A stretch of DNA of 64,000 nucleotides, from assembly GCA_024362935.1 (NCBI GenBank), contig JANCRA010000005.1:21030235-21094234 (forward strand), read 5' to 3'. The notes beneath the pieces are model-generated. The model made no database searches. It saw nothing but the letters and a program-made list of their open reading frames with translations, and was not told the origin of the DNA. The position numbers and the translations under genes are program-made. This document shows, in pieces, positions 52,701 to 64,000 of this stretch; the first letter of the stretch is position 1, and every line of letters begins with the position of its first letter. The stretch comes from Setophaga petechia. Its lineage: Eukaryota > Chordata > Aves > Passeriformes > Parulidae.

Positions 52701-55548
52701 AAGCTGTGGTGATCTCAAGTCAAGACAAGCAGACGTTTTAGTCTAATCATCCATGATGAGAAGAGACTGACAAAAACTCTTAATTCAACCACCATCAAAA
52801 TGCTTATTTTAACTGCATGAAAGTCTTTCAACAGGCAATGAAAACACACCATGTACCATTTTATCACAACCTTCCATTCAAGGGAAATACGAATTCTGAA
52901 TATTGGCATGGATCTTTGCACTCCCTGACTGCTTTTGAACAAATATCTCCTCCTTGGAAGTCAGTATAAATCCAAATCTACCACATTATTTTTTTTTCAA
53001 CAGCTGTAAAGGAAAATGATAGAAGCAAACTGCAATTAAACTTCTCATGACTGAGTACAATAATGCTGCAAATGAGTTACTTATTGATAGACCCAGTTCG
53101 TTATAGGCATCTTCTAAGAAATACAAATCACTTACTACTCAGAAAATAAATACCCATTAAATTATGAAAACACAGCATTGGCTAAAATCTTGAAGCAAAG
53201 CTCAGTTTCATGATAATCATAATCAGAGGGATGTTTAAAGTTGGGGATTTTTTTCCTTTTTCTGTTCCCAATTCCTAGCTCAATTCCCTCTGTTTGGCAT
53301 TAAAGAAACGTTTCCCTTCTCCTGAATGTTTCAGTCAACCACTGAAATAATCCCATTGGGGCACAAGACCTTTAAACTTGAAAATATTTTCACCTAAAAC
53401 CCCAGGCTGATTCATTTATATTCATCAACCTTAAAATCAAATGTTTTAAAATCTCACCTATGCACTGCTATACACTACTATGTTATTAATATCATTATCT
53501 GGTGACTAAAGAATCAAGAAGACTTCAAACTTTTCATATGTCAAAATGTCACTAATAAGACTTTTACAGAAGGAGCAGTAAGTTTACTTTAAAAAAAAAA
53601 ATCAAAGAATCACCATTTAGTGACTTGGCAGTGAGATGCTGATATTTAACAACTGCAGTAAAATGCATGAAACTTAAAAGGAACAAGCGAAGGCCCCCAC
53701 CTGCACCCAGGCTCCAGTATCCATGAAGAATAGCAAAATAAGGGAAATTAACATATATGTTATATTTTGTAACATTTGTAGAGGAAGGAACACTTAATTG
53801 TTTTACTTTTTTTGAATGAAAAAAATGCATATTCAGAGTCCCTAAGTAGTTACTTAACTCAGAGAGTGGCCACAATTGAGACCCTCTCCACAGCACTTAA
53901 AATGCCACATTTTATTAGCCCACAGAGAAAAGAACAACCCCCTCCCCCTTCACTGACCTTATTCTCCTAGGTATCAGCACTGCTGAGCCATACTCTTACA
54001 CTACTTCAAAGAAAAACTCTTTAGAAATTAGGAACTTATAAAAATAACCCATAAAACTAAAAGATCTTGAATATATGATTTACTGAGTCGTAGCTTACTG
54101 AGAGTTAAAATACTGGTGAAGTAATTTTGAAAAATTACTGTAAAAGAAGTGATGGTGAAAATCTTTGGGGGAATAAATTGGCACAATAGAGGATTTATGT
54201 TCATATATTTTTCACTGTTTGCAAAGCAGCCCGAGATCAGAGCTACACAGCTGCTTGCATGTACTGCTTGAAGATCTGAGGGGAAGTATCTGAACATAAC
54301 CACAAAATTTAACTAAGGATCAAGCTAGAATTTAAGATAGAGTAAAGCATATAAAAATGTTATGCATCAACTAAAAATGCAAACTGTTTTTTCTATGTAC
54401 AATCGACTGAAATAAACACAGACCTTATTCTAGCAATCTGAGAAAGAAACACCATGGGAAAAAACCTTGAGTATGTAAAGTACCATCTCCTGCAAAGATC
54501 AGAGATTACAGCAATTACATATGAACAATATTAAAATTCTTAGTGGTTTTCAATGCTAGATCAGTTACTTCTGCAAGTATCTTTTTAAAGAGACAGAGCA
54601 GTTACAGGATACATTTTACAATATTCATCGGTTTTGCTCAAGAAAATTTTCAACTTTTTTTATTTCACTATGGAAGGCAATCAAATATCTTTGTTATCAG
54701 ATGTTTTAAGTCATCTATAAAGCTTAGCTTACTTATTTTTGTCTGTTTACCAAATATAATATACCCACCATGTACAACCCTTCATTCAGCATTTGGTCCA
54801 GCTGAAATTGAAAATAAAATGGTCCATGACCACCAAGTTAATTAAACATCTTGCTAATTAAAAAGTACAACTGTCACTGCAACGGAACCTACATGTGTAG
54901 ACAGAACTACATACATACATGTAATTTTGCAGTGTAGCTATTGCTAAATCTATCTTGAACAGGAGCATTTTTAAAAAGTTCTTTAGTAATAGTAAATTAG
55001 AAGTATCTTGCATTGTACAATTAGACTGCTCGCAAAGGATACCTATTAGTAAGACACAGTCAAATCATCCTGGATTTGCATCTTTACAATCTATTCCATG
55101 ATTATGTACATGTTATAAAGTATTTTTATGGTATTTTACCAGGTATTTCTCATAAATATTAATTTCAAAATCTAGGAGGCAATTCTAAAAGCTGTCTTCA
55201 TATGTCTCTAAGAATGAGGGCTGCACTTCCAGCTTTTCCTCTTCCCAATATTCCCACCACCATATCTGAAAAGCCTCATCCTAAGCACAGTAGTTATATA
55301 TTAGCTCACCGTTTAACAATCTAGAATAACCTTAAGTTTATTTCATAACATATAATCAAGCAACATACAGTAATTAAAGCACACTGAAAACAGCAGTTAC
55401 TAGCTAATTAACATTACAGAAACAGTTGTCTTAATGCTAGAAAAAGACAAAGATTATATAAAATACTGTAGCATGAGGAAGAGTTTGTTATGAACCTTTT
55501 TGTTTAAAACACTGAAAACTTCAACTTGAGAATTTGAAGTTAAACTGG

Positions 55549-55568
55549 TTTTAATTCATGAATTAAAA
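55549..55568. repeat. 20-bp perfect palindrome
   Basis: TTTTAATTCATGAATTAAAA reads identically on both strands. It holds two AATTA/TAATT homeodomain-type cores in mirror orientation around CATG. It lies in ordinary AT-rich intron with no other annotated element nearby. Confidence 0.95.
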
Positions 55569-58500
55569 TTGTCAGTGCAGGTTCTGCATGATTAGGTAAG
55601 CCATTTAGGGACTACCCTTGCACCACATGGTTCTTGCAGGGCAAGGATCATTCACATAAACCGCTACATCCCAAAGGACAGCTCACCATCCATAAACATG
55701 CCCAACCTCTACACTATCCTCACGCATGCAGAGTTGAGGAAGTAACACAGCCTCACTATTTTCATGGTCAATGAAGTATTTTGGCATCACCACAGCACCT
55801 GAACTGCAGCAGGGACAAGCAGCAAAGGCTCTCTCAGGCTGTGACAATGACAGGCACCCTGGGCTGGAGTTTGGGGATGGTTGCCAGAAGGCCTCTGTGC
55901 CCTTCTGAACACACTGGTTTGCAGTGCCAGTACAGCAGCAGACTTTGCTAGATAGTTATTTTCTGCTTTGCTATTAAATTACCACTTTAAAACAGTAACA
56001 GTATTTTACCTCTACGTTACCTCTATTTTTAAACCCACCTTCTACTTCTTACATCATCTTTTATATCTGTCTGTATTAAAAATAATACCCGAAAATGCTT
56101 ACAAGGTAAAACTGAGTGCACAATCAGCTTTAGCAAGCAGTCTCTGTGGAGACCAACACTTTGGTATGAAAATATACTCTTAGATTTTTTTCCCATTATT
56201 CAACAGTTTCCATTTATTCTTATCTGGTCTGACATATTTTTATCACTTAACACAATTTTTCAATGCCTGGAATTATTTTGTATCACCTGCCATGTTTTCT
56301 AAGCTTTCCAAACACAGTGCAAATGCAGGTGTATCACCTTTCTGCACAGTTCCATGATGACTAGATGGGCAAACACAGGGATTACAGCTACAAAGCAATA
56401 GCTGGTTAGTAGTAAATGACATCAGGCCTTCCATAAAGCCTGGCACACAACCATGGCTAATTTTGTGCTCACATCCAGGCACAGGGCAGTGCACAGGCAA
56501 AAACATGGCCAACACCAAAGGGAGGGCAGACGGCCTTTCTCAGCAGTACTGCCTTTGTTTCCTAGGCACTATAAACTGGCAATTCTATGCACACCCTTGC
56601 AGGGTTTCTTTAAATTTTGAAATCCAATAGATGTGCTTATACAAAGGTACACCCAAATTCTCAAAATTCTCTACACATGAATATCAGGACGGACATTTGT
56701 ACCACATAGCAAAGAAAGCCTGTATCAAGCAGGCCACCTCAAACTGTCTTTTAGCATGAGGAAACATGTATCTTAAAACATTTCCTCTCTGCTAAAAAAA
56801 AGTATTTTACATTCAAACATTCCAGAAAGAAAAATAAATACTAATGTTATTATCCTTCACTTGACTCCTGCCTTTTTAAACATCACTGCTACCACAACTT
56901 CTTCAATAGGCTGTGATACAAAGTATCAAACTCACGGGCAGCCAGACACTTTCAGAAAACACTGAAATAGACAATGCTGACAGCTAATTTCCAGAACGAA
57001 ACATCATTTGTTCAAGGTTTGGTTTGACCTTAGTCTTATTTTCCTGATAAAATAATCCAAAAAAAATCATTCTTAAGACAGAATGAAGATTCCCTCCATC
57101 TCAAAACACTCAAACAAACTCTTCAAAAGAAAAGGATCATACTGGCTATCATGCTTCTGGCAATTTTTGAAGTCTCTGAAGCAAGTTGTCATCCATCAGA
57201 TGCCCTAAAATCTATTTAAAAAAAAAAAAATTTCATCCAATTACTGTAGGAAGGTTCCTTGCAATTTTTCCCCAAAAGCTATCATGTAGCATTTGTCTTG
57301 GACCACATCTATCCTGAAGAGGCTATCATTATTATAAAAAAAAGAATTATTTTAGGGTCCCTAAAACTAGTAGACTCTCAGAAGATGTTGAGCCACAATA
57401 CTTAAACTTCTTCAGAATACATGAAAGATGACAAAAATCCCCAAATGTCAAAGGATATGCAAGACGCACACGCAATATCCAAGCATTTACATCCATGCCT
57501 CGAACACTACTGCTGTAGATGCCCCCAGAGCAGCAAGTCAAGCCCCTCCATCCCTTCCTGCAGTTTCACTCAATTTACAGCCTGCTCACCTTCTGCCCAC
57601 GGACAGAGCTGACAGGAGCAAGCCAGAGGCCAGAACTGTTCTACCAGACTTACACCCCTGCTAGATCGAGGAGGACAATCTGACAGAAGATTCCTCAAGA
57701 TTTACATCCTATTTTAAAGTAACCTTGTGATTCCAAATGAGTTTGTTATAAAAAGACAGTTCACTGTTTAATTTTTCTCTTTTTGTAACAACCTTGATAC
57801 AGAATACTCTATGTACTTTTTACATAATGTAAAGTTCTGACCTAAATTAGATCAGGGATTACAATAAAAACTCAACTATATCACATAAAACAGAATGAAA
57901 GTGTTACTATTTCCTTTTGGTATGGCAGGAAAACCTTATTTCCGATCTTTTGAAAATATGCTTCAACTTCAAAAAGTTTAGAAGAAACACACAACAAATC
58001 AATAAGAGACTTTTCTCAAAAAAAAAGTTCTGAGAAAGCAGAGCTGTTTGTTGCAATGCTACAAAAACAGGATGCATTTTGTTTTTCAGCTCGCCAATGC
58101 TAACTGAATGCTTATTTTTCAAACAATTTATGTCTATAAAAATTTTCAAAATTTTATGACATGCTACTGCAGAAGAAGGAAATTTCCAAAAAGCTATAAA
58201 GCTGTTAAGTTTCCATTCTGACATTTATTTAATAGTACATATGCATATAAAATCTTTTTAATAAATTGGTAGGCAGAATAGCTAAGAAAAAAACATGTTA
58301 AGTGAACAAAAGATGGATTACCCTTGACTAGACTTCCCATTTTGGTGAAAAATCAGAACTCTGATCACACGCAAATTTCTCTGTGGTTTGCTGATTACTA
58401 ACATTAGAAATGTTCTCGGAATCATTTAAATCATCTGTTTCTTCACAATGTGCTTTCAGTTACTCGTTTTCAGTTTTCAATACAACATTACTGATAATAT

Positions 58501-59379
58501 TACAATATCCCTTCCTCCTAGGAGAGGCAGTCAGACCCTGTCTGCATTCCACAGGAACACAGCCTTGCTCTGGTGCAGCTCCATCTGCCCTTCTTCCCCC
58601 CACAGCCAGCCCAGCTTTAACCATCTCCTCACTGCATCAAGACATGAAAACTGGAGGCATATGATACTGATTTATTAATTCAAACTGCATCAAAAATTCA
58701 AACTGCAGTTAAATAAAAGTAATATTTTCCCTTACCAAAGATTTCCAAAAAGTTCTTTCTTCTCAAAAACACTGAGTATTTCAGCCTAGTTTTGTGGAAG
58801 TATTTCTATGCAGTGCTTGTATAAATCAGAATTAATGCACTTCCGTATCATTACAGACGTTCTGAAACAAAGAACCTTATTTGTTCATCAAGGCAAAGTT
58901 TAAAACAGAAAAAAAAGTAACTTGACAGTGATTTTATGGCTGAGATTTGAAATTGCTTTGTACTAACTTATCAAATTTCAGTAAATTTAAGGTTTCAACT
59001 TAAAACAATTCTCCAATAGCTGCAGTGGTTTTAGACATATTTGACATGATCGTTCCAGTCAAAAAGCTTTCAGTTCTCTGAGACTGTGAACAAATTATTG
59101 TTTCTCATATTTTCACTGCTCTAATACAATAAATTAACAACATTCTAGTAAATAGTACCACTGGTGTACAAAATCCTGGTAACCAACATGACCCTGCTGT
59201 TACACAGCAAGAAAACAAAAGTGGGAAGGGGGAAAAAACCCTCTAATCAGCAAACATGCAGAGGTATTCTGGGAAAAAAAAATCCAAGAACAGAAAGAGA
59301 TGAGAGAAAAGCTTAACTTGATGTCTTTAGCTGACAAAAGCAGCATTTCTCTAGAGCAGGGAGGGAATTTGGATGCTGC

Positions 59380-59760
59380 TTATGGGAACCAGATGAAGGG
59401 ACTCCTCCTATGACTGCAGCACACAAGCTGGAAACGCCGGTGTTCTGCACCAAGCAGTCCGTCCAGGGGCAGCTGAGGGCACCTTCCAGGCAGGCGGTGC
59501 CAGCCCTGTTTCCCAGCATCACTTCCTGAGAATCCCACGTCTCCTCTCCCAAATCCACACGTGATCACAACACGAGGACAGCCCATAAGAAAGTTGCCCA
59601 GCCTGCCCAGCGAGGGCCAAGAGCCGGGCACATAGGAAGGAAGAGCTGTGGCCATCAGCTCACGCCCCTGCTCAGGGAATCCACGCCCATCCACGGGGCA
59701 CCAGTGTGGGAAGCACAGTGCACACACCACTCAGATACACCGCTCTCCTGGACTCCACTG
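59380..59760. other. GC- and CpG-enriched intronic patch
   Basis: About 380 bp stands out from AT-rich surroundings by high GC and scattered CpG (for example GAAACGCCGG, CAGTCCGTCC, CACACGTGATCACAACACGAGG). Both minus-strand frames through it are open (59730-59380 and 59558-59313), but the peptides are Gly/Cys/Pro-rich and unfamiliar, as expected for translated GC-rich DNA. It may be a regulatory element, a fossil retroelement piece or a small lineage-specific insertion. Confidence 0.4.
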
Positions 59761-60479
59761 GCTCCCTTCATTCACTGATCAGCAAGCTGCACCTTTCTAC
59801 CCACAGCAAGACTAGGAAAAACTGCAAAATTCCTGCCCAAAATGCTGGCTGTTAGGAGAATCAGGATTATGATGTAAATTACCTTTAGAAGTGTCTAGTC
59901 CATCACATTATTCAACAACAATGCTCAAATGAGGTAGCCAAAATACCTTAGCATGGTAACATTACACTAACCATATAGGAGGAAAATAAAAATTTAATAA
60001 CGCCTAACACTTTTTCTAAAAATAGGGGGCTTCATTAAAAGCAAATTATTAAATAATTCAGAATGGTTTTTTCTTCTCTTAGTAACTGAAACCCTGCTGA
60101 GGTTAGGTGAGCAAGACGACTGAAGAGCTGAGTAGCCAATGAAGCTGGCAGTACCTTTGCTCTGCTGTTCACACAGCACCTCCCAGCTCCAACAATGGCT
60201 AAAGCAAGTCAAAAGTGACACTGCAATACTTCCCCATAAGGAAAAAATATATATGCAATGACACCCCCCCAATTATTTACTTAAGAGTGCAACTGCATCC
60301 ACTAATACTTAAAACCACTCATGGTGAATCCAAAAAGAGAGGGGGAAAACTAAATTTAAACAAGCATATGAGTGTTGTTATTTTATTTAGGTGTGGGACA
60401 AATCAACTAGAAGGAAATAATCTATAGCCTCATAAGAAGATTGTGAATTTGTAAATGATCAATTAACTCATACACTAAA

Positions 60480-61110
60480 TTATTCACTCTAAATGGCACA
60501 GTCACCTTAACGTGAGTCTGCAAAAGTAATCAATAAAGAAGAGAGGAAGATGTTTATTTTTGTTTTCTATAAATATATACTGAGTTGTTAAGATTCAGAC
60601 CAAGCCATCTTTATTCACACTGAGCAGAATTTGACTGCAATTCATGGAACCTGAATCACACCCCTGGAGAAAATATATAAGTAATTTTAAAGGTCACTTT
60701 TGTTCTCTCTCCCTGTTTGCTTACATACACATTCTAGGAAAAATGACAACAGGAAAACGTGTGAAAGGATGAGAGCATGAATTAATAATTAGCCAATTAG
60801 CAGCTGGAATAATAAAATGGAAATATCTTAATAAAGTGAATGTTGTGAATGGTTTATCAGTTTAAAAATAATCATATTCTTATTAAAGCCACTGTATGGG
60901 AAGAGACTAAATGAGAGCTGTATTTTTTAATACTGTTTTGCATGGTTTTTAGCGAGCATTTATATTCTTTTCATTTCCCATCCCCACAGGATTATTGTTG
61001 GAACAGTGCTGTAATCATTATCTGACTGTAAGCTACTTTTAACTTTATTTCTATCTAAATCTCTAACTTGGATTATTCCTCAGAAGGGCAAGTTACTAGC
61101 CATTGTGCAA
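60480..61110. promoter_or_regulatory. Candidate conserved non-coding element, AT-rich with clustered factor-type sites
   Basis: The core at about 60778-60830 packs ATTAATAATTAG, CCAATTAG, CAGCTG and AATAATAAAATGG into some 50 bp. Farther on are AAATAATCATATTC and TGCATGG-type cores. There is no long open frame, transposon or simple repeat. This dense, non-repetitive arrangement of homeodomain and E-box cores is typical of developmental enhancers, but that is inference. Edges are arbitrary. Confidence 0.32.
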
Positions 61111-64000
61111 GACTAGGAAAGTTGAATTTATATGCTTCTGTCTCAGGGTTTCTGGCCCAAGGAGGAGAGGTGACTACTGAAGGGAGCCTTTAATGCTCCA
61201 GGACTAGTATGCAGCCACAGAGATTTTACCACAGATTCAGTAGACCCAGTAAGTCCTGCACACAAATATTGAATTACACAGTAGTCACACTCCTTCCAAA
61301 AATAAAGCAATTGAATACAAAAATCAGCAATCAAGTAGCTTAGTTGGAGTTTCATTTCTTCAAATGGAAACTATGTCTCACCTGACTTCAGTATACCAAA
61401 ATTCTGAAAAGATTTTATGCCTTTCCTAAGGTTATGGGGCCTACAGCATATTCAGCTAACATAAAAAAAACTACTAACTTCACCCACTAGGTTGAATTGT
61501 CCACAAACCCCACATTTTATTCAATACAATGTAATTTGAGAAGGGGGCAGCAAATTTTTCACAAATTTCTATATCACTGAATATCTGTTTTAATACAAGA
61601 AGAACAACTTTCAGAAATCATGGTCAAGTCACATGTAAATTCTTCCATTCACTGTGAAATGCGAAGATACGTAAATAAAAGAAAAATTGAGCAGTAACAG
61701 AGGAACAGAACATCATAGATGAGGTATTTCCAACAGAGAAAGCCATTCAGTAGGTATCTGTACAGTCATTAGTACAGTAGGGTCAGAATCAGAAAAACCT
61801 GGTTTGCTTGTGGGTTTTATTTTAAACCGTGCAAACAAAAACGATTCTGTTCATGTCAAAACGTGTTCATACGGAACAAAACATCTCCTGCAGTTCAGAT
61901 CACTTCACTGCAAGGCTTTTTTCTCTGTTCCAATATCATCATGTGCCATTAATTTGCTACTTGAAAAAAAAAAAAGGAACCCTGAAGCCTAACATGTATT
62001 TTTATCTACTTGTTAAAAAAAGTATGAGAAAAGCTCTCCATAATGGTGAAGGGAGGAGGAATGGAGGGGGTGGGAGACAAGAACAGGACACAAAAAACCA
62101 CCTTTTCCAAAGACTGTTCTAGGCAAAAGGGACATGTCATGTTAAACAGTAGTCAATAGCTGTATACAACCAGTAAACAAATTCAGCTCTATGAAAAAAG
62201 AACTACATCACCATTTAGTGGTTGCAATTTAGATTATTCTAGCGTGTAATACTTTAATTGTATAAAACAAAGCTGATGTCACAAACACAAAAGAAGTTCT
62301 TGCAAAGCAAGCACCACAAGTAATTTTTATGCTGCCACTGATGGCTGACAAGTGATGAGCACTTTGTTCGAATTCATATACTTATGCATCTAAGGCAACA
62401 GGTGGCTTATAAAAAGAAAACACTAAGAGCTTTTTAACTCTTCATTATCAAAATTTTTATAATAAGTTTTATCATAATGACTAAACAATCTCTACAAATT
62501 AAAGCTCAACATACTAACTACAAAGATGAACCATGATTCAGGGAAAATGATCTATTATTTTGCTAAAAATAGAAACTGAGGTAGGATTCTGGATCCCACT
62601 GACTTGAGCTCTGCCTACACTCACAACATTTTGAAATTGCACAAACCACTCAATATTTAAACAGTCACTTAAGATATATAAATTAAAATCACTTTAAGAC
62701 AAAACAATTTGTTTTTTCTTGCTGACTGTCTTTTCTATATTCATCTCAAACAATAGCTGAATATTGTGGTACCCTTGGAAGGAAATTTCCGGAAGTGTAT
62801 TTTCAAGTCTTAAAACCAACTGAAAGTGATACATTTCAGTTGTTGCTTAATGTAGTCTTGGGCCAAGAGTGCCATTATAAAAAAATGTGGCTTTTTCCTA
62901 AATACTGTAGAGTCCAGTGAAGAGTTTTGTTTTCTTTAAGCACACAGAGTTATTAAAAAAAATAATTAAAGCAGCTATGCTGCACAGAATAAAGGAACAT
63001 ACTTCATTTACATTTGCATTTATGTGCAAAGAACTTCAAAGCAAAATAAAAGACATCATGAACACAGAGATAATTCAGATTAAAAAAACAAAACTAGAAT
63101 AAAATAACCTAGAGGGGTATTTGCTGATTTTGTTACATTTTTTAAAAATTGGAAGGTAAGTTGAGAAGACAAAAATGCAGTAAGAATACCAAACCATCTT
63201 TATATTCTGCCTTGTAATTAAGCTATGAAATAATCATCTGCTTATGATTAAAACATTTTAGTGTTTGCTGGTTTGGATAGATTAAACTCACATACAACAT
63301 ATTAGACTCTTTCCTCTGCACGGTAGTTTCATCATGCTATCCCTAACAATTGAAAAATACAACAACAATATTTCTTATCTTGTACACTACACACATTCAC
63401 ACAATTTCTACGGTGATGTTCATTGGATTAATTTTTCTGCTTTTTGACACTTCAGAGAACCCAACCCAGAGTCTTAAACTGCCCAACTTTTGGATTCCCT
63501 CTGCTTCTTTACATATTTTGTGTGAAAGCAAGCAATCCCTCTCAGGTAGCATACACTTCCTGTACTTCTACATTTATCCCCGTTTGCAACTCTTTCACAC
63601 ACTCGACTTCCCATTCCTACTGCTATTTAGCTTTGAGATAATAATTTTCACATCAAATTACCAAAGCTGGGTGCATAAAAATATGTAGTAAGTGTCAAGA
63701 AGGAACTGTTACCTCAATAACAGCCATCTAGGCTAGTACTGAAATGCAAACCTATGCTCAAACATATTATAAAAGTTTAACTAGTAAAGTGAGTTTGAGG
63801 TACAGAAGCTTCTGTCATTATCCATATAAGGAGAAAAATGTATATGATGGTGGGGGGAATGAAGAAGGCAGAGAGAAGGAAGAAGGGATGTTGTTTGATT
63901 TTGTAAAGAAAGTCTTTTAAACTAACTTTAAAGAAAACAAATTAATCATGTGTTACTTGAATACACAGAAACTTAATTACACACCAAATGAGAAACATTT

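Larger units (their letters stand above)
39927..64000 (-). other. OLA1: OLA1 intron upstream of exon A (partial, at least 24 kb)
   Basis: This phase-1 intron ends TTTTAG at 39927 on the minus strand and starts beyond the high end of the window. The preceding exon should end within the conserved segment SHISACDGIFHLT plus the first base of Arg. I did not see it or the P-loop exon (NVGKS). Notable contents are a GC-rich hairpin at 46.7 kb, a 20-bp perfect palindrome at 55.5 kb, a GC-rich patch at 59.4-59.8 kb and conserved-element-like sequence at 60.5-61.1 kb. The stretches 40.7-46.7, 46.8-55.5, 55.6-59.3 and 61.1-64.0 kb hold nothing I can name. Confidence 0.88.

Noticed and set aside
53564..53896. 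110-codon minus-strand open frame
   Set aside because: AT-rich chance frame with homopolymer-encoded ends (KVNLLLLL) and no recognisable domain.
59380..59730. 116-codon minus-strand frame
   Set aside because: GC-rich composition effect; a second minus-strand frame is equally open. The peptide is unfamiliar.
39927..64000. Search for the P-loop and switch exons of OLA1
   Set aside because: No NVGKS, NVVDIAG or SHISACDG-type coding block seen on the minus strand; presumed beyond the window.
1..64000. tRNA, snRNA, snoRNA, CRISPR arrays or operon-like gene clusters
   Set aside because: No characteristic conserved boxes or regularly spaced repeats were noticed, and the sequence is vertebrate intron. 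Structured RNAs without strong sequence signatures cannot be excluded by eye.

Overview
The window is vertebrate nuclear DNA and consists almost entirely of intron. It is AT-rich, has no bacterial-style operons and no long open frames. Three short minus-strand exons encode adjoining parts of OLA1 (Obg-like ATPase 1, the eukaryotic YchF). They run without a gap from about residue 125 to residue 243 in human OLA1 numbering, which I use from memory. The host is most likely a bird, or at least a sauropsid. The exon peptides look bird-like where they differ from my recollection of human OLA1, and the recognisable transposon remnants are CR1-class LINEs.

Layout on the minus strand, in transcription order from high to low coordinates. 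Positions 64000-39927 are the last 24 kb of an intron whose start lies outside the window. Exon A is 39926-39751. A 12.0 kb intron follows. Exon B is 27715-27635. A 276-bp intron follows. Exon C is 27358-27261. Positions 27260-1 are the first 27 kb of the next intron, whose end lies outside the window. All six splice sites are GT/AG, and the reading frame closes across both complete introns. The N-terminal part of OLA1 (P-loop, switch regions) and its C-terminal part (end of the G domain, TGS domain) were not found here. They should lie above 64000 and below 1.

The introns hold old CR1 remnants. One on the minus strand at about 3.7-4.2 kb still shows reverse-transcriptase landmarks in the right order. 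One on the plus strand at about 23.1-23.5 kb is a CR1 3' end. A weaker plus-strand candidate lies at about 10.5-10.8 kb. There are also short palindromes and microsatellites, a few GC-rich patches, and several stretches whose texture suggests conserved non-coding elements. Two places (0.5-1.8 kb plus strand; 34.2-34.7 kb minus strand) read like decayed coding sequence that I could not assign to a family.

I found no CRISPR array, RNA gene, complete transposon or new multi-gene system. The items most worth following up are the two unassigned coding-like stretches, the candidate conserved elements inside OLA1 introns, and the duplicated hairpin at 22.9 kb.
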